A stretch of DNA of 64,000 nt from positions 17,538,808 through 17,602,807 of the forward strand of contig CM054158.1 in the NCBI GenBank assembly GCA_028751875.1, in the 5' to 3' direction. A program made the position numbers and the translations under genes. Shown one piece after another: positions 34,470 through 48,137 of this stretch. A model generated the notes under the pieces. That model did no database searches, had not been told where the DNA came from, and saw only the letters and a list, made by a program, of their open reading frames with translations. This DNA comes from Rapana venosa. Its lineage: Eukaryota; Mollusca; Gastropoda; Neogastropoda; Muricidae. The stretch's first letter is position 1; every line of letters starts with the position of its first letter.

Positions 34470-35435
34470 ATGCCTGTTGTTGGACTTCCAACAGCACTGG
34501 AAGCAACCCTGGGTGCCCTGCTGCAAGACAGTCACTTGACTTCCTGGAGAATTTGTGGAGAAGGGAGCAATACTACAGTCATACTTCGACTGAGGACAGA
34601 CAGTGACAGCGTCAACATGGCTAGCCAGCAAACTTCTACCTGCCAACATTTCCAGGAAAAAAATCCCAGTCAACTGATCAGGGACAGGAGACGGATACAG
34701 GAGAGGAGGCAGACAGGGGAAAGGAGACAGCCAGAGAAAAGGAGGCAGACAGCAATAAGGGAAGAGAAAAATGAAGCAAGTGAGTCTTTCACTTATGAAA
34801 ATTCTCAAACTTTATTCATGCCAACTCCCTCAACAAGCCACGCTGTCTCACACACCAACATGCCCCTGTCTTCTGACAACACACTGCTGCACGTGCTGTC
34901 TTCAGCACGGGAATTTCGCCCTACATCAGGGGATATCACCACGCTAGAAGCAGGCACAGTCTCTGATCCGCAACACGAAATTGACCTTGCTGATGTGCGT
35001 AGTGCATCAGACACCACTGAGGACAATTGTGACATTTCTCTGCAGAAGGCGGAAGAGATGGGCTGCAGTGTGGAGCTGATCAGGGACTATGTGGCAGAGC
35101 TGACAGACAGAACGCTGCAGAGAAGACTGAGGGACACCCAGAGAAACCAGGACTTTGGCAAAGTGTTTGTTTCTGACAGTACACCAGACACTGCTATCTG
35201 TGAAAGTGATGACTTGGTCATTCAGTTTAAGTGGACAGATAGCTCTGATGAACCAGCCGATTTCTTTTGGTTTATAAAAAAGGACATTTAACACCTGACT
35301 GAGGAAGAACGTGTCATTTTTTCCAGGCTACAGCTGTGGACTTTGGCAGATCGTAAAAGAATGAAAAAGAGGATTGATGCCAGTCTTAATTTTCTGCATG
35401 TGATCATGGGTGTTGTTCAATATCAGCTTGGATAA
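34470..35435 (+). pseudogene. Intronless ORF of unrecognised family with one in-frame TAA
   Basis: ATG at 34470 in a good context (caccATGc) opens 273 codons to TAA at 35289-35291. The same frame then continues 47 codons to TAA at 35433-35435. I do not recognise the family. Visible parts: a short N-terminal domain (residues about 8-42, LxxLLQDSHLTSWRICGEG then TTVILRLR), a motif NPSQLIRDRRRIQERR (65-80) in an Arg/Gln/Glu-rich stretch with GERRQ-type repeats, a long acidic Ser/Thr region (105-200), and a C-terminal helix-rich part. The helical part continues past the stop as LTEEERVIFSRLQLWTLADR. That charged and aromatic pattern suggests the coding unit once ran through, so the TAA is a nonsense change or a sequence error. 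It lies between two copies of an (ATTGTC)n-tailed element. Expression is unknown. Confidence 0.6.
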
Positions 35436-35464
35436 TTGTGATTGTGACTGCCTATTTTGGAATA

Positions 35465-35707
<243 letters not shown>

Positions 35708-35849
35708 CATAAAGGACTGCTGCATACTGTCCTCGCCAGTTTCGTTTTCCTCACTGTTTTTGTAAAACAAAATAGCAGGAGCCAGTGGCCCAGCTTGACT
35801 GAACACTTTGCTGCAATGCTGTGTCTGATTCTGGATCTCTATCTCTGTA

Positions 35850-36020
35850 CCATGATGTGGAATCCATGCCATGAAGATCATTTGGGCTACAACCATATTT
35901 GTTGCTGTTGTTGTTATTGTTCAATATATGTGTTGTGCCCAGTCCCCTTCCCACTGTCCCCTTGTGAATGGGCTTCACAGCTTAAACCACAATAAACTAT
36001 TGTCATTGTCATTGTCATTG
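35850..36020 (+). mobile_element. 3' end of a retroelement with (ATTGTC)n tail, copy 2
   Basis: Same blocks as copy 1: GTGGAATCCATGCCATG, CATTTGGGCT, CCCAGTCCCCTTCCCACTGT, then AATAAACTATTGTCATTGTC. A CA array (36025-36062) follows the tail. Confidence 0.65.
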
Positions 36021-36021
36021 T

Positions 36022-36064
<43 letters not shown>

Positions 36065-36479
36065 TAACAAGACTTTTAGAGAATGTTGTCATTGTGGGGG
36101 TGTCTGCCCCACTAACTGCAAAGTTTTGCAGGGCTACACTCTGGGTATAACTTTACCCATCCTTTATCAGAAGAAAACTTGACCAGAGTGCTAACTGTGG
36201 TAAAAGTCCACCCCCCCCCCCCCCCTTCCCCCCTCTGGCAAGGCTTATAATTATTATCGTGAAACTTACTCCCCTTACTAACTAGGGCAAACTTTACCCA
36301 TGCTGGGACACGAAGTAGGTCTACTATTTTGCCTTTGAGCAAATAATGCGCCTATACTTTCCAATGCAAGGATGTGTTCAACAAGGAATATTTACAGAGA
36401 CAGCAACACAGTCCTAGAAATGATAACTGATAGACATTTAGTACCCCATTGTCCTTCTTTCGGTGTCTGCTGTTATGGT

Positions 36480-37335
36480 CCCGTTTCACATTCATAGGCC
36501 CTAAGGCCCTACGTGAATATGGACATGACCAGAGAGCCCATCAGTCTGATCTTGAAGCCAATGACCATATTCTTATCGTTCCATTGTGGTCTGGGATAGG
36601 GCCTGTGCCGGAGAAAACTTTGGGTTTTGATCCTTCCTCTGATACTATAGCTCCCAGATATTTAAAGCTATGAACAGTATCGATTTTCTTGTTTTCTATG
36701 GTAATGTCAGTGCTGATGCTATTGGCACTATTGTCATCAACTACCCAGTCTCTGCACTGATCTGCATGCCTTATGCCGAAGAGGCATCATGAAAGTGATT
36801 AACCAAGTTGACCAGCTCTTGCTCTTTTCCAGCTAAGATACGGATGTCGTTGGAAAAACAAAAGTTTGTAATTGTCCTGCCTCAAAGGCTAACTGTTCCC
36901 TCATGGTTTTCAAGTGCGTCAGCCATTGTTACAATGTTGAAGAGGGCGGACATCTTTGGTAGTAAGCTGCGATGATTGCCTTGTTGTAGAGGCATTCTAT
37001 GGTTCTGATCAGGTTGGTTGGTGGAGAAAAAAAGGCTGGCATTGATGTTATACACCCTTAGGTTGCCCACAAACCTGTATGCCAAACTCAGTGAACACTT
37101 TCTCAAAGCAGGTGCTTCTCACAAATTATTGTAACTTTTGTAAGATTGAAATTTTGCTCTTTTCTGCTCTGAAACCTGCCTGCTTTTCTTAATGATGTCT
37201 TCAGCTTGTGGCTTCAGTCTATTCAGGAAGATTCTTAGTATGGCTGTACTTAAATGACTGATCAGGCTGATGGCACCCAAGTTTGACATAGTTGTAAGTT
37301 GCCCTTCTTTGGGAGAGTGATGATCAGGGTCATAA
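36480..37335 (-). mobile_element. Decayed non-LTR reverse transcriptase (RTE-like) fragment
   Basis: The minus strand reads, in broken frames: SNLGAISLISHLSTAILRIF, NRLKPQAEDIIKK, then ADALENHEGTV, and HSFKYLGAIVSEEGSK. This order (RISLISH, NRLKPQAE, EDHEGTV, FKYLGxIxxEGS) is that of RTE/BovB-type reverse transcriptases of marine invertebrates. There is no intact frame. Confidence 0.7.
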
Positions 37336-38189
37336 CCTCAAAAATATGAAACACGGTCTAACCTTTTGGAAACAATTAAGCATGGATCATAACACTGGTC
37401 AATGAAGCAATATACTAATTTAACAGGGAATAACAACAATTAGGTAACATGAACACAGGAACACTAGGAGGAGAATGAAAGAGAGGCATTCTTAACTTGT
37501 CATGTTGAGCAAATAAAATTCGCTTTTAATATTACCATGACAAAATGAACTACATCTAAATTAGTAGCTAGATGCATCTGTCTGTGTGCTGTTAAAAAGG
37601 CATCTGGCAGCAACAGAATAGGAAAAAGAAAAAATACTATAGCTCATGACGTTAGGATGATGTAAAGACAAGGAATGACGTCATGGTGTGTAAAAAGGAA
37701 AAAAAAACACTACACGCAGGGCATCTCCAGAAAACATTCACGGTCTGCCCTCTTAAGTGCTGATAAGCCACGTCATGATTAAAGCCATGAACAGTGTACA
37801 CAGCATAAGACTGGGAAAATCCTATTGTTTCTTAAACCTCAGTGCACCAGAGTTACACTGCCAACACTGTGCAAAATTTCTTGCAAGACGAAGCTACGTC
37901 TTGATTAAAATCGGAATCTTTGGTCATGGACTGTGGTGTTAAAGACTTGAAATCTAAGGAACCTGCAAATCTGAACAAATTATTCACACCTGTCCTGAAA
38001 GAAATGGGCCCACGAATTTTCAGTTTAGCGGCATGATAGTCAAGTTGGTATAGCCTAAGTCTTTGGTTTATCTTAGCTGTTGTCTAACGTTCGAGTTCAT
38101 AATACTTGCATCAATCATCTGTTTAGTCAATTGTAACATCGTTGCTGATGGGGGTACATTTCAGAGACTAATACTGTCCAAAATGATTT

Positions 38190-38615
38190 TTTCTTTCCTG
38201 GGCTAGATCTCAAGGTTCACTAATAGTGAGATTTTTGCGTTTGCGACGGTTCCCCCCCCCCCCTCCCCCCCCAAACCACCACCACCATTTAGGTAGCGGC
38301 ATTCCAACTTTGGGGATAGTGTCTAAACAACAACTCCTGTGTCCATGCGGTTGTTGTTTTTAAATGTCATCCGTTCTTACCTGCACGAACTGGTCTACTC
38401 TTCCGAAAGGCAGAACTGGTTTTTAACTTGTGTGCAAGATGTTCTGTGGGCAATCGCACACGGGGCCTCGGTTCATAGTCTCATCCGAAGGGTTTTGACA
38501 TTCAGTTCGATTTTCTCCTCAAACTGGGAAGAAAGGGCAAGGCTGAGAATCGAACCCAGAACCTCAAGGTTTACTTATTAGGCATGTGAGCATCTTAACC
38601 ATTTTTGCCACCTTC
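38190..38615 (-). mobile_element. tRNA-derived SINE (family D), copy 2
   Basis: Same layout as 9390-9812: a tRNA-like head at 38540-38610 (GGGTTCGATTCTC on minus), a body with TTTCGGAAGAGTAG, and the tail module with CGCTACC and GAGATCTAGCCC on minus. Confidence 0.7.
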
Positions 38616-38629
38616 CTTCTTGCAAAATG

Positions 38630-39400
38630 GTCTAAATCAATTACCAAAAAAAAGAAAAGAAAATTGCATTTCAATGTTTCCAAATGCAAGTGTTGTAAAT
38701 TGGAAGAGACAACCCTGAATATTAATACTTTTAAGAAACTGGACAACCCCTTACAGAAGATTGTGGCACAGGATGATGGGAAGGATCTGGGAGTACTTTT
38801 GATAAATGTCTATCTTTTTTGCTCACATAAAGGCCATATTGTTGACTTTTACTTTTTCTTAGCTGTTTGGTAAGGAAACTCACTTTTTTTCTCAAACGTT
38901 TGCTTATCTATTCAACACATGTCTTTGGGGAAAATTGTCTATTATTTCATTGTCTGTGAATGTCAATGCTGTTATCATTCTATTCAGTCATTTTTTTCTC
39001 CTATTACTTTGTCATTATAGGGATCATTAGCCACTATGTAAGTGTTGATGTTGTATTTGAGTTCAATATAAGCTACCAGACAACCTTGTTGTTGCCATAA
39101 TATTGATTATGTTCTTCATATTGAATTTGTTCTGTGTTTGTTGTTGTTTTTAATGAATAAACCCTATCTAAACCAAAGGAAGCCATACACTTGATACAAC
39201 TGACAGAACATGTGTTCACTGAGAAAATATGCTTTTGCTGTTCCATAAAACAATGGCCATGCTGTATTTTGAATACGGCAATGTTACTTGGTTTTCATAC
39301 ATAAAGAAACAATCTGCAGCTGTTGATGAAATCAAAAAAAGCGCAGCCAAATTAATCAAGGGGAGATTCCATAGAAATTTTTAAAATATGCGTCTTAAAT
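38630..39400 (+). mobile_element. Decayed CR1/Jockey-type reverse transcriptase C-terminus
   Basis: 38640-38810 reads LHFNVSKCKCC and IVAQDDGKDLGV. 39200-39390 reads LYFEYGNVTWFSYIKKQSAA then KSAAKLIKGRFHR. These correspond to the W..xFNxxKC, EKDLGV and LEYGxxVW blocks of CR1/Jockey elements. About 370 bp of non-coding sequence separates them. Confidence 0.65.
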
Positions 39401-39483
39401 TTGAAACATTCTTTGTAAATGTGCAACATGAAAAAAGTGATTATTTTTTCATGTAATTGTTTTTCAATGACTTGTTTTTGGTG

Positions 39484-39485
<2 letters not shown>

Positions 39486-39523
<38 letters not shown>
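39486..39523 (+). repeat. (CT)n microsatellite abutting a SINE head
   Basis: Pure CT ending right at the 5' base of the SINE at 39524. Large CT arrays also occupy 39880-40002, 40249-40351 and 40391-40463, the last two each followed by a near-identical CAGAGTGACACAC..TTTTATCTTATACT block, so the unit is duplicated. Confidence 0.9.
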
Positions 39524-39527
<4 letters not shown>

Positions 39528-39850
39528 GGGGACCCGATTGCCTAGTGGTTAGAACATTGCGCTCGCAATCTGACGACCCGGGCTCGATTCCCGTTCAAGG
39601 GGGATATTTTCCTCTGGAGTGCAGACTCTGTGCAGACTCCACTCTCCCCAAAAGTCCTTCGGATGAGACTGTAAACCAAGGCCCCTTGTGCGAACGCACG
39701 CAGATCATCTTGCGCACACGTTTAGAGAAGGCCATTGTGTGCCGGTGGGAGCAGATGACAAAATTTACAAAACTGCATACACACGGGGACTAGATGTAAA
39801 AAGTACGTAAGTGCTTATTCTATTATCCTCGATATAAAAGAATAACATAA
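39524..39850 (+). mobile_element. tRNA-derived SINE (family A), full length
   Basis: The head is tRNA-like: TTGCCTAGTGGTTAGA (A box), anticodon-arm-like CGCTCGCAATCTGACG, and GGGCTCGATTCCCG (B box). The body has CCTTCGGATGAGACTG, GCGCACACG, TTGTGTGCCGGTGGGA, then CACACGGGGACTAGATG. It ends with TTATCCTCGATATAAAAG and an A-rich tail. It is the best family A copy here, with 61232-61570. Confidence 0.8.
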
Positions 39851-39922
39851 ATAAAATAAAATAAATAAATCTCTCTGTCTCCGTCTCTCTCTCTATCTGT
39901 CTGTCTGTCTGTCTGTCTGTCT

Positions 39923-40002
<80 letters not shown>

Positions 40003-40268
40003 GTTTTTTGTTTTTGTTTTGCTTTATTTTTTAGTATTTGTTGTTATTTTTTGTCTCTTTTTTGGTGTTTTTATTTTGTTTTGTTTTTGTATGGGTATCT
40101 TTTTTTTCTTTTTATTGTGTGAGTATATGGGTATTGGGTTTATTTTATTATCATATAATGTATCCTAAGGGCGAAGAGTGGATGTTAAAAAAAAAAGCAC
40201 ATGGGTGCTTATTCATTATCCTCGAAATAAAAGAATTTGTCATTGTCATTCTCTCTCTCTCTGTCTGT

Positions 40269-40353
<85 letters not shown>

Positions 40354-40412
40354 AGTGACACACACACACACACACACTTTTATCTTATACTCTCTCTCTC
40401 TCTCTCTCTCTC

Positions 40413-40463
<51 letters not shown>

Positions 40464-40839
40464 AGAGTGACACACACACACACACACACACACACTTTTA
40501 TCTTATACTGTGAGATCTGAATTTGAAAAAAAAAGTTTTCCTCGTTCATTTTTGTTCTTTTGAACACATACATAATAACACAGTCTTTTGAAGGCTTTGA
40601 TAAGTCATTTAAAAAAAAATGTTGTGAGGGCAGGATGAACAAAAAGTTGTGTAACCTTAATCTTTAAGCCTCAACAAATGTCATTTTGACTTGACCACAC
40701 ACACACACACACACCATAATTCACCTTCCCATTGTGGTATCTACTTTAATGAAAAAGTTGAAAGAATAGCAAAACTGGAGCTGAGCATACCCATGGGTCT
40801 TGCAGCATAAGTGTTCCTCTATCCATCCATGAGGGCTAT

Positions 40840-41207
40840 AACATGTTACAAAATGCATGTTGGAAACACTTTAAAAAGAAACTACAAAGTACAGTTATTC
40901 CTGGAGTGATGATGTAGCCCATGTATTATCTTTTGATAAGATCAAATATCGTAATTTACATGAATATAGAAATGTTGTATCTCTTATCTACAGGTTTAAG
41001 CTCAATGCCTTTAGAACTTTTTTTTTAAAGCTACATGTATCTGTGGTGAAAATCTTACCAATGATCACATTCTTTTAGGATGCAGAGATCTGAAAAACAT
41101 CTTACCTGCCTTACCAGTTCGTAGCTTACAGCAAATTCTAAATGACATTCCATTAATGAAAGAAATTGTATTGTCATTAAGTCATACTCATATTTTCAAA
41201 CTTCTTT
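40840..41207 (+). mobile_element. I-like LINE 3' coding fragment, C-terminal zinc-knuckle region
   Basis: 40990-41207 reads RFKLNAFRT, KATCICGENLTNDHILLGC, then SLQQILNDIPLMKEIV and a stop after HIFKLL. The CxC...H...C pattern follows the RNase H domain in I-type elements, and the same layout follows 26985-27500. Confidence 0.65.
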
Positions 41208-41566
41208 AATATAAGGATAGCTTCAAGTTATACAAATTGGAAAGTTAGTATTTTAGCTGTTTGATGTTTATTTTTTTCAGAATTCTTGGTTATGCTTTTT
41301 TTCATAATAGTTGTTTATTGCAATTGATTAGTTATGTGCATACCCCTCCCCCCTACACACACACACACACACACTCACGCACACGCGTGCACACACACAC
41401 ACACACACACACACGGGACACTGCAGAAACAGAAGTGGTCTCCCTTAGAACATTCTTATGGCGAATGTTTGTTGAGTTGCCAGTTGCCTTGTTGATCTTC
41501 ATGGAAGGTTCCCATGTCTTCACCCTACAACCTTCATCCATCTTGTGAGTCGGCTTTGCGTCAAAA

Positions 41567-41653
41567 ATGAGTCAGAAAGGAGATAATGCTTCCCCCAAAA
41601 CAGATCAGCTACCACAGAAATCGAAAGACACAACGACAAATACATCGCTGAAT
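41567..41653 (+). CDS. Candidate first coding exon of a small unrecognised gene
   Basis: ATG at 41567 follows caaaa and opens 29 codons (MSQKGDNASPKTDQLPQKSK, then DTTTNTSLN) to a consensus donor GTAAGT, phase 0. The composition is hydrophilic, Lys/Thr/Gln-rich. The codon usage and donor look real, but the family is not recognised. Later candidate exons on the same strand and compatible phase 0 are at 48099, 54838 and 60177. Two (CA)n runs lie 150-200 nt upstream, in the likely promoter region. Confidence 0.5.
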
Positions 41654-41881
41654 GTAAGTTCTGATCAATCAATTAACGTTACTTAAAAAAAAAAATTAAA
41701 TTCTTAAAAGACGAATCATCGTAACAACAGTAGCCTGAGTAGGTTTTGCTTTTCCGTGATTCTTAATCATATCTAAAGACTTTTGTTTATGTGTAGTTTG
41801 CATGGTACTGTGCTGATTCCCATCCAGATTTCAGACAGTTTTAGTTAGGTCTAGTCTATTCAGTATTGGCTATTTCAAGAA

Positions 41882-41900
41882 CCCCCCCCCCCCCCCCCCG
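41882..41900 (+). repeat. Poly-C run with adjacent poly-G
   Basis: C19 followed closely by GGGCGGGGGGG. One of at least a dozen G or C homopolymers of 13-27 nt in the window. Confidence 0.9.
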
Positions 41901-43688
41901 GGCGGGGGGGAACATGAAATCTAACAAAGTTGCAGATCTCATCTGTCATTTATCATTTATATTATTACGTAATGCGGGTATCAGGAAGTACTCACAGAGG
42001 CATTGATTCACCAGTCTGCAACCCAATCATATTTCAAGTAGTACACCAATCATTGTATCAAACAACATTTGAAAAATTAGAACAAAATGGATTTTTTGGG
42101 TTTTGTTTATAGAAAACATAGTGATATACTTTACTGTCTTTAGTGAAACCAAATATTCCATTTGCAAAGCTAAACATAACAGTAATTATACCATATACTT
42201 AAAGAACTGATACAGCCACTTACTAAATTAACAAATGAATAGTACTTATTAAAAGTTACTTAATTATATAATTATAAAGTTATAGATTCTAAAATATGTC
42301 ATGTGGTCATCTGTGGACATGATGATTTACCTAATCAACAGTTGTTTATTACTTCCCTAAAGAACAATTACTTCTAAACAAAAAAGAGTGGGGGGAAAAC
42401 CCACCAAAAAAGCCCGACTTCTTTTTATAAATAATTATTTGGTGATCAAACTGAACAATTTACAAAACTTAATGAGGTTTGGATTTTTATGATAATATTT
42501 TGAAATCAGTGTAAAATTTGAAAATTGTAGTTTACTGTTTAGCGAGTGTTTTATTCTTTAACCAGTTTTTTTTTTCCATCTGATATGTCATTGCAGTGAA
42601 AATATTCACAGTATTAGTGTTGCTGGGTAGACTGTCCTGTTTGCTTAAAAAAAATTGACTACAAAAACAAACAAACAAACAACTTACACAGGCAACACAC
42701 CAACAGTATTATAAGTCAAAAAGGGCATTTGTGCATTGAAATTGATTTGGAGTAACCAGAAAGCATGGGTTTGAGTCTCCACTAAGTTGTCTGTTTGAGG
42801 GGATATTTTAAATATATTAAATGGAATAATATTAATTCAAACTCTATTCTCCAAAGCACATTCTCAAAAATGTCCATTCCAGTTCTAATAGTAAATTTAA
42901 AATACACTAACATGACTGTAGTAAAAATAAAATAAAATAATGAATGATAATTTCAAGATACCTGATGCTTCGAACTCCTGTCAGGATCTTTATCCAAACA
43001 AAAGTATTAATGGTTCTTCATTGCTGTATAAATATGTTAAACTGAAACTACAGTAAATCACTTATATTCTATATAAAAATGTTTGAGTTATTGTTTGGGT
43101 TATCATTGTTATATTGCTAAGGCAGGCCCATTGGCTGGGTACTGACTTGTATCATTTAATCTTCCTTGCATCCTTCTTTAATTGAAAGGATCCCCAAACA
43201 TAAGGCACAAAGATTCACTAGCTGCTTATTTTTGTCTATAGATTTTTAAAAAATGTCACAGCTATTAATAAAAAGTATTATTTTAATATTTTCCATCTCT
43301 TTCTATTTTTCACCTTTTGTTGGCAGTGCTGGTAGGCCACAAGAATATGTCTATGTATTCTTAGGGCTGCAATAGACACTTCTAATTTGTGGAAAGTGTG
43401 CCAGGACCTCCAAGGAGTGCTCAGTCAGGAGCTAAAACTTGAGATAGGTCAGGCCAAAGGCACGGTCCTTACCCAATTATTCTCCAAATGCTGTCTTTAA
43501 AATTAAAGTTTTATCTTATAGTGAATTTTTTTATTTGAAAATTTGACCCAAATCATTTTTATTTAATAATAAAGTTCTAACTGTTTACTTGCACTTGTTT
43601 TCCCCCACTATATTTTCTCATTTATATGATGGTCAAGTGGGGAATAGCATCTCTTATGAGATCCAAGTAAAATCCCCCCCCCCCCCTT

Positions 43689-43689
<1 letters not shown>

Positions 43690-43783
<94 letters not shown>
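43690..43783 (+). repeat. (CA)n microsatellite, interrupted once
   Basis: Two long CA runs separated by GTGA. Preceded by a C13 run (43674-43686). Confidence 0.95.
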
Positions 43784-43786
<3 letters not shown>

Positions 43787-44647
43787 CACCCTCCTGCAAT
43801 CAGCTTTGGTTCTGATTCCATTTGCTTCTAAGCCTTTCGGGTGAGACTTTGAACGAAGGCCTGATATGCAAACATGCACAACATTTTGGGCACATGTTAA
43901 AAACCCATTCTTCTTTTGTAGAAGACTATCCCAACTATGGCCAGTGGCATAGATAATATGAGGATCTATATTCAGTCCTTCGGATGAGACTATAAACTGA
44001 GGCCCCGTGTGCGAAGGCACGCAGAACATCTTGTGCACATGTTAAATCCTGTTCCGCTTTTTGTAAGAGTAGGCCATTGCATGCCAGTGGGAACAGATGA
44101 CAGAATTTATAAAACCACATACACACGGGGACTGGATGTAAAAAAAAAAAGCAATAAGTGCTTATTCCATTATCCTTGATATAAAAGAATTTTTTAAAAA
44201 TAATAATATTAAAATATACCATGTGTCCTGGAGAGGAATGGGTTCTGCCATGTTTTGCACAAGACACACTGCGTGGAAAGTTCTGTGTAGTGCTCTGAGG
44301 ATTTTAAAGGGTGAAGTCAGATTTTTAAAAAAAATTTAAATATTTAAAACCCCCAACCCTTTTATATCAGGGACCATGATGTCCTTTCTGGCGTAGTGCC
44401 AATGAATTCATTTTAACTTCTCAGTTAGAATCAGTGTTAACTTTTGAAGTCTTAATTCTAATAACTTTTTTTTTAACATAAAAAACCCCAACTGATAGAA
44501 ATAACATGTGCAATGTCATATGGAGTGGTTTCTAGTGTTAAGTCTTGGTTATGGAAAAGCCAAAAGGTCAGAGTTTTTGGCTCTGAAGGAATTTTCAAAA
44601 CTTGCTGCTGATAGGAGATACTGTGTGAATTGATCAGTGTACTGTGC

Positions 44648-44665
44648 TAAAAATATATATGTATA

Positions 44666-44728
<63 letters not shown>

Positions 44729-44741
44729 ATATATATATAAT
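44648..44741 (+). repeat. (TA)n microsatellite
   Basis: About 90 nt of TA with two TTTA interruptions. Self-complementary, able to form a cruciform. Confidence 0.95.
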
Positions 44742-44944
44742 ATAAGAAATAATGATAAGAAGATTAAAAATCTCCCCACCCATGGGTGCAACTGCAGCCT
44801 AAACATGAGGCAGTAAAAGAAATGAGCCAAAAAGCACAGTAGGTGACACAGGATGAGATTAAAGAGAGGGTGGGAACATCTTCTCTTTCTGTAAAAAAAA
44901 GAGTGTGTGACATGTACACTCAAGTGCTTGCACAGGTGTATGTA

Positions 44945-45553
<609 letters not shown>

Positions 45554-47830
45554 AGAAAGTAAATTTTCAAGATACATGTACTAAATAAGATCCTGAAACT
45601 GTCACACCACACACAATCGTCTGATACATATCATTAAAAGGCGTAAGGGTGGTTGGTCGTGTTTAGCCCACCTACACAATTACGGGCAGAAGATTTCCCC
45701 TATGAGGGAAAAAGAATGGGTGTGTTCGCTAGAGTAACCTGCAGGGATATATGTAGTTCAGTATTGCAAAACTCCATGGGCTAACTGTTGGTATGTACAG
45801 CCAACCTACGGCTGTGCTTTACATACATGTACTTACTCTCTTCTGTGAGGGTTTTGTGTGTCAGTCTGTGAAGTGAAACTTCCTTTTCTGAGTGTGTTCA
45901 GTGGTGTGTCATGGTTGTATTCTTCTTTATTTGATTGTAAAGTTCTAACTTTTTGAGGTTGGTGAAGCTGTGTGTGTGTTTTTTGTTTTGTAAGTAAGTG
46001 TGTGTGTGTGTTCATTTTTTGTGTGTGTTCTTGTTCTTCAGATTAGGATCTTTTCTCTAAAAGTTGTATTTGACAAATGTGTGTGTGTGTGTCTGTGTGT
46101 GTATGCTTGCTTTGTGTGTACTGAAGCATTTTGTGGATGTTTGTGTGCCTGTATTTCTCTCTGAGTGTAAGTGCATGTTTTTCTATGTGCATTTGTGTGT
46201 ACAGGCACAACGTGCATGCACACACAAAACACACACAAATATATACCTGTATATGCGTGTGTGCATGTTGTGCATGCATTTGTCATAAGGAAGCCCTTTG
46301 AAGTGTTTCTCCCAAACACTTCCCTCTCCTTTCTGTTCTGTATTGTTCTTTTTCTGTCCTAATGTGCTGTTGTAGTGTTTCACACCGCCACCAGTGACAG
46401 CTGAGGGGTGTGTGTATATCAGTTTTACAAATTTTCACACATCCAGGTAGAATCATTCAAGGTGAAAAAATATTAGAGCAGCCAGAACCCAAATGTGTGA
46501 AAAACTTTATGCAAAGCACAGCTGTGTGGTTTTTTTTGTTTGTTTCTTTTTACACTGTTGGTTTTCCATCACTGTGAATGTTGGCATACTTAGCATTCCT
46601 ATGTTGCCACCTTGGGAGACTTGCTGATCTGTAGTGTAACTTTGTACAGTCAGCTCAGGGGATTGAGGAAAGCACAGTTTGTTATCACAAGATTTTGTGC
46701 TGAAGGGGATAGGGTGGGGAGGTTTGAGAGACTTGGGTGGAGGCGTAGGTAGGGAATTTTGTGTAAAGTGGTGTAGCTGGGATTTAAAACCTCTCTCTCC
46801 CTTGTGTAAGGCTGGTGTGACTGTCATGTTCATATTCATTATTTACATGTATATTTATCTCATTATCTGCACTTCAGTATTTTTAATAATGTTTGAATTG
46901 GTAGATTTAAATGAATATATCCTTCTCCCCTCTCCCCCCCCCCCCCCCCCCCAAAAAAAAAAAATAATAATAATATTCCTCTCACTTAGAGGGGTTTCAT
47001 ATAAATATTTTTAGATGAATATATTTAAAACCCCATTCATTGGATGGAATGTTTATCTAATTCTGAAAAAAGGGTTATACATACTTGAGCACTTTTCCTG
47101 CTAGATTTTTTGGGTAAGAAATTATTCTCAGAATAGGGTTGGGAGGAAAGCAATTTTGAAATAGGAAAGAAACCTCCATGTGTGTAGAGAGCAAGATTGT
47201 GTGTGTTACTCTGTGTGTGTGTGTTGTGTGTGTGTGCGTGTGTGTGTTGCATAGTATTTATGCATAATTTGTGTAGTGGGTATATTTGTATACATGTTTG
47301 CAGTCATACTTATACATGTATGCATATTTATTGTGAACAAAGCTCTCTCTCTCAAAATCAAAGTTGAATTTCTATTTACGGATGGTACATTGAATAAGCA
47401 ATGCATACAATTTGCTTTTTTTTTCATCAAGCCGTGTGTGTGTGTGTTATACAAGACCTGTAACAAGACTAGCAATCACCAGTCCATCACAATGACAACT
47501 CGTGCATGCATGCATTATTACAGTCATATCAGTATCATTACTTGATAACGGTTATAAACAGCCATGGCGCTGAAATTTGTGACAGACTGGATACAGTTAA
47601 ATGTGTGTTAATACTTTTGGTTTTGTTTAGTTCAATACATTTGACTGCTGTTGTGGTACAAGTGAAAATGTTGTCCAGTTGATGTTAAGTTTTTCTTAAA
47701 TTCAATGACCCTACAAAACTATGTTTGCAAACCATGATAAAACCTGAAAATGACCCATTAATAATGACTGTCCTTGTGAGAGATAGTGATTGACTCCCTC
47801 CACTCCACACCATCCTACCCTCTTTGTGGT

Positions 47831-47873
<43 letters not shown>

Positions 47874-48098
47874 TTACAGAGACATTCTGTATCTTTGCTT
47901 ACTGTATTAGTAATACAACTTAGATCTTTGAAATTAACCCTATGTTTAACAGGAATATTTTACATCGTTAGTATATTTGTAATGCAACTTTTGGGTTCCA
48001 ACTTGGAACAATTTTTTCCCCCTTAATGTTTCACACCCAAATTGTCTTTTTTCCTGAAATATTGATGATATACATCATTGTGATAAATTTTGTTTCAG

Positions 48099-48137
48099 GA
48101 GACTTTGTTGGATGCTGCTAGTAAAATCAACAAGTAG
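48099..48137 (+). CDS. Candidate exon 2 of the small gene; ends in TAG or just before it
   Basis: Acceptor tttgtttcag, then ETLLDAASKINK and TAG (48135-48137), phase 0 entry. Joined to 41567-41653 it gives a 41-residue protein. Alternatively the exon ends after AAG. The sequence AAG-TAGAGG would be an ideal donor if one G had been lost from the assembly, and the next candidate exon also enters in phase 0. Confidence 0.4.
   Translation, partial: ETLLDAASKINK

Noticed and set aside
45640..45840. Possible exon in non-repetitive sequence
   Set aside because: No frame combines an acceptor, open codons and a donor with a recognisable peptide.
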